DNA of 64,000 bases from UBA4416 sp964543545 (lineage in GTDB: Bacteria > Bacteroidota > Bacteroidia > B-17B0 > Aurantibacillaceae), in the NCBI GenBank assembly GCA_964543545.1, contig CAZIYT010000002.1, forward strand, positions 868,001 to 932,000, in the 5' to 3' direction. The position numbers and the translations under genes were made by a program. This document shows, piece by piece, positions 16,412-25,145 of this stretch. The notes beneath the pieces are model-generated. The model was not told the origin of the DNA and ran no database searches. It was given only the letters and a program-made list of their open reading frames with translations. Within the stretch, counting starts at the first letter, position 1, and each line of letters starts with the position of its first letter.

Positions 16412-17547
16412 TGAGAATTGCGCTGGTGACGGACGGGATCACGCCCTATGTGATAGGAGGAATGCAGAAGCATTCGTTCTACCTGGCCAAATATTTTGCG
16501 AAGAATAAGGTCTACGTCGATTTGTTTCATTTCAATGACTCGGCGCTCGACATCAGCCAGCTCAGCTGCTTCAGCGAAGAGGAAAGGCCTTATATCACAT
16601 CAATTGTACTGGAGTTTCCGAAAAATTTAAAATTTCCCGGGCATTATATTCTCTCGTCCTGGCAGTATTCCAGGCTCGTGTATGAGGCCCTGCTTCCGAA
16701 GCTGGGGACCTATGATTTCATTTACACCAAAGGATTTACGGGCTGGAAGCTCATTAACCGGAAATTCAGGAAGAAGATTCAATGCGCAGCAGTGGGTGTC
16801 AAGTTTCATGGTTATGAAATGTTCCAGGTCCCTCCCGATTTTAAAACCAGGCTTCAGCACTACCTCTTACGGCCTTTTGTAAAAACCATCAGCCGCCGTG
16901 CAGATACCGTATTTTCATACGGTGGAAAGGTAACTGATATTATCAGGGCCATAGGTGTGGATCCGGGAAAGATCGTTGAAATTCCGTCGGGGACTGAAAA
17001 AGACATGATTGCCAATGGCATTGCCGGCCATGAAACAGGGCCGCTGCGGTTTGTATTTATGGGGCGCTTTGAACGCCGGAAAGGCGTACCGGAGCTGAAC
17101 GAAGCCATCCGAAGCCTGATTTCCGAAAACATTCCGTTCCATTTTGAGTTCATTGGCCCGATTCCCGACGAATTCCGGATTACTCATGCTTCTGTGAGCT
17201 ACCATGGTGAGATCAGGGATTTCAGCAGGATCCGGGAGATCCTGCAAGGCTCCGATGTGCTGGTGTGCCCAAGCTGGAGCGAAGGCTTTCCGAATGTGAT
17301 CCTGGAAGCAATGGCCAACGGCCTGGCGGTAATTGCGACCGATGTAGGCGCTGTAGCAGCCATGGTAGACGACCGGAACGGCTGGCTGATAAAGCCCGGA
17401 GATACCGAAATGCTGACACAAACCCTGAAAACGGCGGTGGCTTCGCAGGAATCGCTCGGTCAAAAAAAACAAAGCTCCCTGGAGCGTATGAGGTCCACTT
17501 TCAACTGGGACAGTATTTTTGAAAAACTGGCTCAACATATCCGTTAA
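16411..17547 (+). CDS. GT4 family glycosyltransferase
   Basis: 378-residue retaining GT-B glycosyltransferase. The N-terminal acceptor half starts with ALVTDGITPYVIGGMQKH (residues 3-20). The donor half has FVFMGRFERRKGVPEL (about residues 213-228) and the classic EGFPNVILEAMANGLAV loop (about 290-306), whose glutamates bind the nucleotide sugar. The start overlaps the acyltransferase stop (TAATG). A 61-base gap separates it from the polymerase gene. Identification as GT4 is very safe; sugar specificity is not known. Confidence 0.92.
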   Translation: MRIALVTDGITPYVIGGMQKHSFYLAKYFAKNKVYVDLFHFNDSALDISQLSCFSEEERPYITSIVLEFPKNLKFPGHYILSSWQYSRLVYEALLPKLGTYDFIYTKGFTGWKLINRKFRKKIQCAAVGVKFHGYEMFQVPPDFKTRLQHYLLRPFVKTISRRADTVFSYGGKVTDIIRAIGVDPGKIVEIPSGTEKDMIANGIAGHETGPLRFVFMGRFERRKGVPELNEAIRSLISENIPFHFEFIGPIPDEFRITHASVSYHGEIRDFSRIREILQGSDVLVCPSWSEGFPNVILEAMANGLAVIATDVGAVAAMVDDRNGWLIKPGDTEMLTQTLKTAVASQESLGQKKQSSLERMRSTFNWDSIFEKLAQHIR

Positions 17548-17608
17548 TTTTCATGTTGAACAGAACCACTTCATTTAGGATATTCTTATTATCTTCATCG
17601 GATAGAAC

Positions 17609-18985
17609 ATGCTGAGCAAACTCACCGACATTGCCATATTTTCCGTTATTTTCATCAGTTCTATTGTTCTGTTCAAAACCCCCTTTGAATTTTACATTTC
17701 CTATATCGGGCTTATTATCCTGCTGGGGTTCTTTATCTTCAAATACCGTTTCCCGACCAAGCTGTTGTACCTGTTTCTTCCGTTGCTCGTTTTCGGGATC
17801 ATCAATATCCTTTATGAGAATAACACCTTCGGTTTTTTTCTAAAGATCTACGCCAATCTTTTTGTGTCCTGCCTCTTTTTCTATTACGTATTTGAATACT
17901 ACGAACGGGACATTGTCCGCTTTTTTTCCATTTACATGTCCTGGGCCTATATTGCGGCCCTCATAGGCGTAGTCCAGCTCGTCTCCTACCTCATAGGCTT
18001 CGCGCCGGGTTACGATTTCAGAATCCTCTTCGGATTCAACAAATGGGGCGTTACCCTGGGCGGTCTTGGTATCCGCGTCAACAGTATTTTCTGTGAGCCC
18101 TCCTATGTTGGGGCGACTTTGGGGCCGGCTTTTTTTATTGCCTGCTATAACCTTCTCTTTAATAAGACCTATTTCATCACACGGCTGCAATGTTTTGTGA
18201 TTGCCTTTACTTACCTCTTATCGACCTCTTCGGTTGCTTATATCGGTGTTTTCTTTGTCTTAATCCTGTTATTGATCAACTATGGGGTCGTACGTTACAT
18301 CGTCTTGGTAATCCCCTTAAGCCTTATCCTTTTTTATGCCCTTTACAGTAACGTCAAAGAGTTCAAGATCCGGGTGGATGGTGTCAAAGCCCTTTACGTG
18401 GAAGGGATCCTGGAGAAGGAAGCTTCCAAAGATGACCGGGGCGGGGCTTTGGTACAGGTGATGCGGAAAAGGTATTTGTTACAAAACATTCACGGCTCCA
18501 GCTTTGTGCAGTATAACAACTACGTGATCACCAAAAACAACTTTTTTGAGAACCCGCTGTTTGGTACCGGCTTAGGATCCCACCAGTATATTTTTTCGAA
18601 ATACGACCTGAGCTACCTCCTTGGCGGTGAGTATGACAACAATATGGCCGATGCCAATTCCATGCTCCTGCGTACTATTTCGGAAACTGGGCTCTTCGGA
18701 CTTATTTTCCTGATCCTGTTCATCCGGAATAATTACGTCAAAAAAGACTCCGACCATCCGGAAGCCGACTACCACTGGCTGATCTCAAATGCCGTGCTGG
18801 TAATCATTCTCTTACAACTGGCGCGGCAGGGAAATTATACCTTCGGCGGCTTTATAGGCTTTATGTGGCTTTACTACTATACCAGGCTGGACTATGTAAA
18901 ATTCCTGGAGAAGGGCCAGGCAGCGGAAACACCTGAAACAGAGGATGCGGAGCCTGTAAAAATTGATCCCGCCTTAAGCAAATAG
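17609..18985 (+). CDS. O-antigen/polysaccharide polymerase-like membrane protein (Wzy type)
   Basis: 458-residue polytopic membrane protein with about ten to twelve hydrophobic segments and a large external loop between about residues 245 and 340. Features common in Wzy/O-antigen-ligase-like proteins are FCEPSYVGATLGPAFFIAC (about 161-179), early membrane pairs, and ENPLFGTGLGSHQY (about 315), the NPLxGxGxG motif of the loop. The C-terminal tail (ETPETEDAEPVKIDP) is acidic and cytosolic. As the last gene of the cluster it fits the step that polymerises lipid-linked repeat units, but ligase activity cannot be ruled out. No flippase is encoded nearby. Confidence 0.85.
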   Translation: MLSKLTDIAIFSVIFISSIVLFKTPFEFYISYIGLIILLGFFIFKYRFPTKLLYLFLPLLVFGIINILYENNTFGFFLKIYANLFVSCLFFYYVFEYYERDIVRFFSIYMSWAYIAALIGVVQLVSYLIGFAPGYDFRILFGFNKWGVTLGGLGIRVNSIFCEPSYVGATLGPAFFIACYNLLFNKTYFITRLQCFVIAFTYLLSTSSVAYIGVFFVLILLLINYGVVRYIVLVIPLSLILFYALYSNVKEFKIRVDGVKALYVEGILEKEASKDDRGGALVQVMRKRYLLQNIHGSSFVQYNNYVITKNNFFENPLFGTGLGSHQYIFSKYDLSYLLGGEYDNNMADANSMLLRTISETGLFGLIFLILFIRNNYVKKDSDHPEADYHWLISNAVLVIILLQLARQGNYTFGGFIGFMWLYYYTRLDYVKFLEKGQAAETPETEDAEPVKIDPALSK

Positions 18986-18989
18986 TTTT

Positions 18990-18997
18990 TATATTTG
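18990..18997 (+). promoter_or_regulatory. possible -7 box for purC
   Basis: TATATTTG matches TAnnTTTG exactly and sits 23 bases before the purC ATG. No TTTG lies 19-21 bases upstream, where the end of the polymerase gene is coding, so the call rests on one box only. Confidence 0.3.
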
Positions 18998-19020
18998 CTG
19001 CTCAAAAAAAATACATCATC

Positions 19021-19962
19021 ATGCAAGCTCTTACCTCTACCCGCTTCGATCTTCCGGGCCAAACCAGTTTTTATAAAGGAAAAGTCCGGGATGTTTATAC
19101 GATCGGTGATAAGCTGCTGGTGATGGTGGCGAGCGACCGCATCAGCGCCTTTGATGTGGTGCTGCCTAAAGGAATTCCGTATAAGGGACAGGTGCTTAAC
19201 CAGATCGCTTCCAAATTCCTGGAGGCAACCAAAGATATTGTTCCGAACTGGATCACGGCCGTACCCGACCCTGTGGTGAGCATGGGCAAGATGTGCGAGC
19301 CTTTCAAAGTGGAGATGGTGATCAGGGGCTACCTGGCGGGGCATGCAGCCAGAACCTATAACAGCGGGCTGAGAACGCTTTGTGGCGTTAGCCTTCCGGA
19401 AGGCCTGAAGGAAAACGATAAACTGCCGGAGCCTATCATTACACCTACAACCAAAGCTTCCGAAGGACATGATGAGGACATCAGCCGCGAAGAGATTCTG
19501 AAACAGGGAATTGTGGAAGAAAAATATTACGTGCAGCTCGAAGATTATACACGCAAGCTGTATGCACGCGGACAGGAAATTGCCAATAAAATGGGCCTGA
19601 TCCTGGTGGATACGAAATACGAGTTCGGCTTATACAATGGCGAGGTTACTCTGATGGATGAGATTCATACGCCTGATTCCTCCCGTTATTTTTACCTCGA
19701 AGGCTATGAAGACAGGCAGAAGAATGGAGAAGAGCAAAAGCAACTGAGCAAGGAATTTGTGCGTCGCTGGCTGATTGAGAATGGCTTCCAGGGCAAGGAC
19801 GGACAAGCCGTGCCGGAAATGAGCGAGGCCTGGATCAAAGAGATCTCCGACCGTTATATTGAGCTCTATGAAAAAGTGACGGGCGATACCTTCATCAAAC
19901 ATCCTACGGAAGAAATTGCAACCCGCGTGGAAAACAATATTCTTAAGGCGCTGAAACAGTAG
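19021..19962 (+). CDS. purC: phosphoribosylaminoimidazole-succinocarboxamide (SAICAR) synthase
   Basis: Joins CAIR and aspartate with ATP to give SAICAR in purine synthesis. The 313-residue protein is the longer form common in Bacteroidota and yeast-like enzymes. Motifs: FYKGKVRDVYTI (residues 19-30), SDRISAFDVVLPKG (about 40-53), VEMVIRGYLAGH (about 97-108), KASEGHDEDISREE (about 148-161), and DTKYEFGLYNGEVTLMDEIH (about 199-218). Start ATG 19021 gives MQALTSTRFDLPGQ, as expected. It is not functionally related to the polysaccharide cluster before it; it may be served by its own weak promoter. Confidence 0.97.
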   Translation: MQALTSTRFDLPGQTSFYKGKVRDVYTIGDKLLVMVASDRISAFDVVLPKGIPYKGQVLNQIASKFLEATKDIVPNWITAVPDPVVSMGKMCEPFKVEMVIRGYLAGHAARTYNSGLRTLCGVSLPEGLKENDKLPEPIITPTTKASEGHDEDISREEILKQGIVEEKYYVQLEDYTRKLYARGQEIANKMGLILVDTKYEFGLYNGEVTLMDEIHTPDSSRYFYLEGYEDRQKNGEEQKQLSKEFVRRWLIENGFQGKDGQAVPEMSEAWIKEISDRYIELYEKVTGDTFIKHPTEEIATRVENNILKALKQ

Positions 19963-20365
19963 GCAGAATAGAACGCTGATGACTCAGATGGGTATGATTT
20001 ATACGATTAGGAACAACTATATCTGGATATCTGAAGTTCTTAAGTGATGTTTGGTAAACGCTACAACGGCGTAAAGACTACCAGATAACGAAGAAATCAT
20101 AGACTTTGCTCTAATCATCCTAGCGTGATTGCCTGCCGTTTTTCTCAAAAACACACTAAGCTGTTCTATATGTCCCTTATTTTTCAATCATCATAAGCCA
20201 TAAGAGTGTTTTTATAGATTATTGCACCAATCCCTGTTCTTGTCTTAATAATCCACGTCATCAACGTTCTGTTTATACCAGAGTTACCAACATTTTTACA
20301 CAGGATTCCGATAATACGGGCTGTTTTTTTTATTTTTACGACACTAAAATTAAATACTCTTATTC
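19963..20365. other. 403-base intergenic region, no gene
   Basis: AT-rich spacer between purC and the first cystathionine beta-synthase gene. No reading frame, tRNA, convincing hairpin terminator or repeat of the families seen elsewhere was recognised. A T-rich tract just before the gene (around 20328-20338) could form part of a promoter, but no TAnnTTTG box was found. Confidence 0.5.
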
Positions 20366-21745
20366 ATGTACCAGAAAATCAGTAAAAATATCCTCGAAAC
20401 TATCGGGAATACGCCTTTAGTTCAGATCAACAATATTACCAAAGGCTTGCCCTGTACCGTTCTGGCAAAAGTAGAAACGACGAATCCGGGCAACTCCATC
20501 AAAGACCGTATGGCCCTGAAGATGATTGAAGATGCCGAAAAAGACGGGCGCCTGAAACCGGGTGGAACCATCATTGAAGGTACCAGTGGCAACACAGGGA
20601 TGGGCCTGGCGATTGCTGCTATCATCAAAGGCTACAAGTGTGTATTTACCACTACGGATAAGCAAAGCAAGGAAAAAGTAGATGCCCTGCGTGCTTTTGG
20701 CGCCGATGTAATCGTGTGCCCTACCGATGTGGAGCCGGAAGATCCTAAATCCTACTATTCCGTTTCTTCCCGCCTGGTGAAAGAAATTCCCAATTCATGG
20801 AAACCGAATCAATACGACAACTTATCCAATACAGCGGCGCATTATGAGCAAACGGGCCCTGAGATCTGGGAACAAACCGAAGGAAAGATCACCCATTTAG
20901 TAGTGGGTGTTGGTACCGGCGGCACTATTAGCGGAACAGGCAAATACCTGAAAGAAAAAAATCCGAACATCAAAGTATTGGGCATCGATACCTACGGCTC
21001 TATCTTCAAAAAATTAAAAGAAACGGGTGAGATCGATAAAAACGAGATCTATCCATACATTACCGAAGGCATCGGAGAGGATTTTTTACCGGAGAATGTG
21101 GACATCAATTTAATTGACCATTTTGAAAAAGTAACGGACCGCGAAGCTGCCATCATGACCAGGCGCATCCCGCGCGAGGAAGGCATCTTTGCCGGAAACA
21201 GCGCAGGCTCTGCGATGGCGGGCCTGATGCAGATGAAGGACATGTTCAAACCGGGCGATGTGGTAGTGGTGATCTTCCACGATCATGGCACGCGCTATTT
21301 AGGTAAAATGTTCAACGACGACTGGATGCGCGACCGCGGTTTCCTGGAGATCAAGAAGCCGAAAGCGATCGACCTCATCGCTTCTCATAAAAACCAGAAG
21401 CTGATTACCGTGGATGCCGGTTCTACGATCCATGATGCGCTGAACGTGATGAACAAATTCGGCATCTCGCAAATGCCGGTGAAAAAAGGAGACAAATTCG
21501 TAGGCTCTCTGAACGACAGCATGCTGTTCTCTAAATTATTTGCCGATCCGTCCTTAAAAACCAAAACCGTGGAAGAGCTCATGCAGCCGCCTTTCCCGAT
21601 GGTAAGCGAGCAGGCTCCGATGGAAGAGATCTCGAAAATGATCAATAAGGAAAACAATGCGGTGCTGATGACTGACCTGGGCGGAAGCGTTCATATCATT
21701 ACCAAGCACGACCTGATTCAGGGCATTTCTCAAATGAGTAATTAA
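20366..21745 (+). CDS. cystathionine beta-synthase, copy 1 (PLP domain plus CBS pair)
   Basis: 459-residue PLP enzyme of the cysteine-synthase/cystathionine beta-synthase family with a C-terminal pair of CBS domains. Condenses serine (or O-acetylserine) with homocysteine or sulfide. Motifs: IGNTPLVQINNI (residues 13-24), NPGNSIKDRM with the Schiff-base lysine (about residue 46), EGTSGNTGMG (about 72-81), VGVGTGGTISGTG (about 184-196) and the serine motif GNSAGSAMAGL (about 276-286). The CBS module runs from about residue 335 (LITVDAGSTIHDALNVMNKF) to the end. The resemblance to human CBS (no heme domain) favours cystathionine beta-synthase over CysK. The start is a normal ATG. A nearly identical second copy follows in the same reading frame. 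Confidence 0.92.
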   Translation: MYQKISKNILETIGNTPLVQINNITKGLPCTVLAKVETTNPGNSIKDRMALKMIEDAEKDGRLKPGGTIIEGTSGNTGMGLAIAAIIKGYKCVFTTTDKQSKEKVDALRAFGADVIVCPTDVEPEDPKSYYSVSSRLVKEIPNSWKPNQYDNLSNTAAHYEQTGPEIWEQTEGKITHLVVGVGTGGTISGTGKYLKEKNPNIKVLGIDTYGSIFKKLKETGEIDKNEIYPYITEGIGEDFLPENVDINLIDHFEKVTDREAAIMTRRIPREEGIFAGNSAGSAMAGLMQMKDMFKPGDVVVVIFHDHGTRYLGKMFNDDWMRDRGFLEIKKPKAIDLIASHKNQKLITVDAGSTIHDALNVMNKFGISQMPVKKGDKFVGSLNDSMLFSKLFADPSLKTKTVEELMQPPFPMVSEQAPMEEISKMINKENNAVLMTDLGGSVHIITKHDLIQGISQMSN

Positions 21746-21757
21746 GCCATTATTTTT

Positions 21758-23155
21758 TTGCAAAAGGCTGGCTCCGCATATCAAAAAATAAGCAAAAACA
21801 TCCTTGAGACCATTGGCAACACGCCTTTGGTCCGGGTGAACGCGATCACCAAAGATCTGCCTTGTACGGTTCTGGCAAAAGTGGAAACCACCAATCCGGG
21901 CAATTCCATTAAGGACCGCATGGCCGTTAAGATGATTGAAGATGCCGAAAAAGCAGGTCATCTGAAACCGGGCGGAACCATTATTGAAGCAACCAGCGGC
22001 AATACAGGAATGGGCCTGGCTATTGCTGCGGTCGTGAAAGGCTACAAATGCATCTTTACGACTACCGATAAACAAAGCAAAGCAAAACTGGATGCCCTGC
22101 GTGCCTTTGGCGCTACGGTTATCTTATGTCCTTCCGATGTAGAGCCTGAGGATCCTAAATCCTACTATTCCGTTTCTTCACGCTTAGCCACAGAAATTCC
22201 GGGTTCGTGGAAGCTTAACCAATACGACAACCTGTCGAATACCGTGGCGCACTATGAGCAAACGGGCCCTGAGATCTGGGAACAGACCGAAGGAAAGATC
22301 ACGCACCTGGTGGTGGGCGTTGGCACCGGCGGCACCATCTGCGGTACCGGAAAATACCTGAAGGAAAAAAATCCAAACATTAAAGTACTGGGCATCGATA
22401 CCTACGGCTCGGTGTTTAAAAAATATAAGGAGACGGGCATCTTTGACAAGAATGAGATCTATCCCTACACGACCGAAGGCATTGGTAAGGATTTTTTACC
22501 GGAAAATGTAGACATTGACCTGATCGATCATTTTGAAAAAGTAACAGACCGCGAAGCTGCCATCATGACCAGGCGCATTCCGCGCGAGGAAGGTATTTTT
22601 GTGGGAAACAGCGCAGGCGCTGCTATGGCGGGCCTCATGCAGATGAAGGACATGTTCAAGCCGGGTGATGTGGTGGTGGTGATTTTCCATGACCATGGCA
22701 CGCGCTACTTAGGCAAAGCATTTAACGACGACTGGATGCGTGAGCGTGGTTTCCTGGAGATCAGAAAGCCCAAAGCGATCAACCTCATCGCTTCACCTAA
22801 AAAACACCAGCTCATTACCGTGGATGCCGGTTCTACGATCCACAATGCTCTGAACCTGATGAACAAATTCGGCATCTCTCAGATGCCGGTGAAAAAAGGA
22901 AACGACTTCGTAGGTTCTCTGAACGACAGCATGCTGTTCTCTCAATTGTTTGCCGATCCGTCCTTAAAAACCAAAACCGTGGAAGAGCTCATGCAGGCGC
23001 CTTTCCCGATGGTCAGCGAGCAGGCTCCCATGGAGGAGATCTCGAAAATGATCAACAGGGAAAACAATGCGGTGCTGATGACAGACCTGGGCGGAAGCGT
23101 TCACATCATTACCAGGCACGACCTGATCCAGGGCATCTCCCAAATGAGTAATTAA
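21758..23155 (+). CDS. cystathionine beta-synthase, copy 2 (tandem duplicate with unusual start)
   Basis: Second copy of the same PLP/CBS-domain enzyme, differing from copy 1 at scattered positions (for example EATSGNTGMG for EGTSGNTGMG and ICGTG for ISGTG), with catalytic lysine and glycine loops intact. It begins 12 bases after the stop of copy 1 and is in the same frame, so only one TAA separates two full coding units. The codon that is ATG in copy 1 (MYQK) is GCA here (AYQK). The only plausible start is TTG 21758-21760, giving MQKAGSAYQK. The coding sequence is conserved to the end (GISQMSN), so it is under selection. Translation is probably coupled to copy 1. Confidence 0.88.
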   Translation: MQKAGSAYQKISKNILETIGNTPLVRVNAITKDLPCTVLAKVETTNPGNSIKDRMAVKMIEDAEKAGHLKPGGTIIEATSGNTGMGLAIAAVVKGYKCIFTTTDKQSKAKLDALRAFGATVILCPSDVEPEDPKSYYSVSSRLATEIPGSWKLNQYDNLSNTVAHYEQTGPEIWEQTEGKITHLVVGVGTGGTICGTGKYLKEKNPNIKVLGIDTYGSVFKKYKETGIFDKNEIYPYTTEGIGKDFLPENVDIDLIDHFEKVTDREAAIMTRRIPREEGIFVGNSAGAAMAGLMQMKDMFKPGDVVVVIFHDHGTRYLGKAFNDDWMRERGFLEIRKPKAINLIASPKKHQLITVDAGSTIHNALNLMNKFGISQMPVKKGNDFVGSLNDSMLFSQLFADPSLKTKTVEELMQAPFPMVSEQAPMEEISKMINRENNAVLMTDLGGSVHIITRHDLIQGISQMSN

Positions 23156-23282
23156 CCATTCATCCCAGGCTATTTCTTCCCTGCAAAAATTAACATTTGT
23201 TTCAAAAAATAAAATGTTAACTTGCTCATACTATTCACCCTGCCTTCGCTTATACCAAGGTAGTTAAAACTTTAATTGATAT

Positions 23283-24890
23283 ATGAAAAAGATCACTCTT
23301 GCTGCTGCCCTGTGCTTTGCTTTGATGAGTCAGGCACAAACCAAACGCCCCGACAACTGGTTTAATCTAGACGCCACGAAGGATGGTGTAAACGGTGTGA
23401 GTACTGAAAGGACTTACGAAGAGCTCCTGAAAGGAAAAAAATCAACCACAGTGGTTGTGGCAGTATTGGACAGTGGCGTGGATTATACGCATGAGGATCT
23501 GAAAGACGTGATGTGGAACAACCCGGGAGAAATTGCAGGGAACGGCATCGATGACGACAAGAACGGCTACATCGACGATATTCACGGCTGGAGCTTTTTG
23601 GGTGGCAAAGACGGCAAAAATGTGGAGAAGGATAACCTGGAGCTGACGCGTGTGTACAAGGACCTGAATGCCAAATACAATGGCAAAACGGAAGCGGACC
23701 TGAAAACAAAGGAAGAAAAAAAGGAATTCAAATTTTACCAGGTGGTAAAAGCCGACTACGACAAGGAAGTAGCGCAGGCAGAAGCCACCACCAACCAATA
23801 TAAATTTATCCGCGACGCCGTGGCGGGTGTATTGGATAAGATCAAAAAAGAAAAGGGCGTGGACAAAGTGACGCTGGATGATTTGAAAAAATTCGATGCC
23901 AAGGAACAAAAAGACAAGCAGGGAAAAATGATCGCGATGGCGCAGGCCGCCTCGGGCATGGAACCTGATGAGCTGGTAGAGCAGCTGGACGAAGCCCTGA
24001 AAAGCATGGATGGCAGCCGGCTGGATGTGAACTTCGACTCACGTTCGATTGTAGGCGACAACTATAACGACATCAACGAGAAATTTTATGGAAATGCTGA
24101 TTGCAAAGGCCCTGGTGCTTTTCACGGCACACACGTAGCCGGCATTATTGCGGCTAAAAGAAAAAACGGCATTGGTATGGATGGTGTGGCAGACAATGTG
24201 CGCATCATGAGCGTACGCTGCGTTCCCGACGGCGATGAGCGTGATAAGGATGTGGCCAACGCGATCCGCTATGCGGTTGACAACGGCGCCCAGATTATCA
24301 ACATGAGCTTCGGTAAAAAGTATTCTCCGGGCAAAAAAGCGGTGGACGATGCCGTGAAATATGCCGAAAGCAAAGGCGTGTTGCTGATCCACGCTGCCGG
24401 TAATGCTTCCGAGAACATTGACGAGATCGTTCACTACCCATGCAAAAAAATGGAGAACGGAAAAATCCCTTCCAACTTCATCGACATTGGCGCATTGAGC
24501 TGGAAAAAAGACGATGCCATCGTAGCGCCATTCAGCAACTATGGTAAAAAAACAGTCGATATTTTTTCTCCGGGTGTTGATATTTACTCTACCGTACCTG
24601 ACCTCAACCAATACAAGGACGCCAGCGGAACGAGCATGGCTGCTCCTGTGGTAGCGGGTGTGGCAGCAGTGTTGAAATCGTATTTCCCTGAGCTGACACC
24701 AAAACAAATGATTAAGATCCTCACCAAATCATCGGTAAAAACCTATAAAGATGCCAAAGTCATCAAACCGGAAGCATCGCGGAAAGGCGATGAGCTGGTA
24801 AAATTCAGCGAGCTCTCCAAAACGGGTGGCATTGTAAACCTGTACGAAGCCGTGAAAATGGCACAAGGCATGGTGAAAGTAAAAGGCTAG
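23283..24890 (+). CDS. secreted S8 family (subtilisin-like) serine peptidase
   Basis: 535-residue exported protease. A signal peptide (MKKITLAAALCFALMSQAQ) ends near residue 19. The catalytic triad is complete: Asp63 in VLDSGVDYTHEDL, His about 281 in FHGTHVAGIIAA, Ser about 451 in GTSMAAPVVAGVAA; the oxyanion Asn lies in HAAGN. Between Asp and His is a Lys/Glu-rich helical insertion of roughly 150 residues (about 105-255), as in a Bacteroidota subgroup of S8 enzymes. No type IX sorting domain is present, so it is probably periplasmic. It is a single gene with a strong terminator behind it. Confidence 0.94.
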   Translation: MKKITLAAALCFALMSQAQTKRPDNWFNLDATKDGVNGVSTERTYEELLKGKKSTTVVVAVLDSGVDYTHEDLKDVMWNNPGEIAGNGIDDDKNGYIDDIHGWSFLGGKDGKNVEKDNLELTRVYKDLNAKYNGKTEADLKTKEEKKEFKFYQVVKADYDKEVAQAEATTNQYKFIRDAVAGVLDKIKKEKGVDKVTLDDLKKFDAKEQKDKQGKMIAMAQAASGMEPDELVEQLDEALKSMDGSRLDVNFDSRSIVGDNYNDINEKFYGNADCKGPGAFHGTHVAGIIAAKRKNGIGMDGVADNVRIMSVRCVPDGDERDKDVANAIRYAVDNGAQIINMSFGKKYSPGKKAVDDAVKYAESKGVLLIHAAGNASENIDEIVHYPCKKMENGKIPSNFIDIGALSWKKDDAIVAPFSNYGKKTVDIFSPGVDIYSTVPDLNQYKDASGTSMAAPVVAGVAAVLKSYFPELTPKQMIKILTKSSVKTYKDAKVIKPEASRKGDELVKFSELSKTGGIVNLYEAVKMAQGMVKVKG

Positions 24891-24914
24891 TGAGTAAGCT
24901 TCTGTTTCCTCGTG

Positions 24915-24942
24915 AATCCCGCCCAAAAGGCGGGATTTTTTT
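24915..24942 (+). terminator. rho-independent terminator after the S8 peptidase gene
   Basis: GC-rich stem AATCCCGCC (24915-24923) pairing with GGCGGGATT (24929-24937), a five-base loop, then a T run to 24942. It lies 25 bases after the stop codon. Confidence 0.88.
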
Positions 24943-25145
24943 ATGTAAAGACAAAAATAATTTTGCAATAAAGTGTCTCTGAAATTTGTTAGGAATACTA
25001 TTTTTTGTCTATTTTTAGAAAAATTATAAATTTATTTCATTAGGTTTTTAATTTCCGGCCCCGTCCCACTTGGTATCTTTCCGTTCTTTTGCTCCTTCTG
25101 AACCCCCCATGTTCTTTATGTTTAACTAAAAAAAACTATGATCAC

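Noticed and set aside
24890..25145. Promoter candidates for the giant protein gene
   Set aside because: TAATTTTG at 24958 matches the -7 box but lacks a TTTG at the proper distance and is about 180 bases from the start, so I did not list it.
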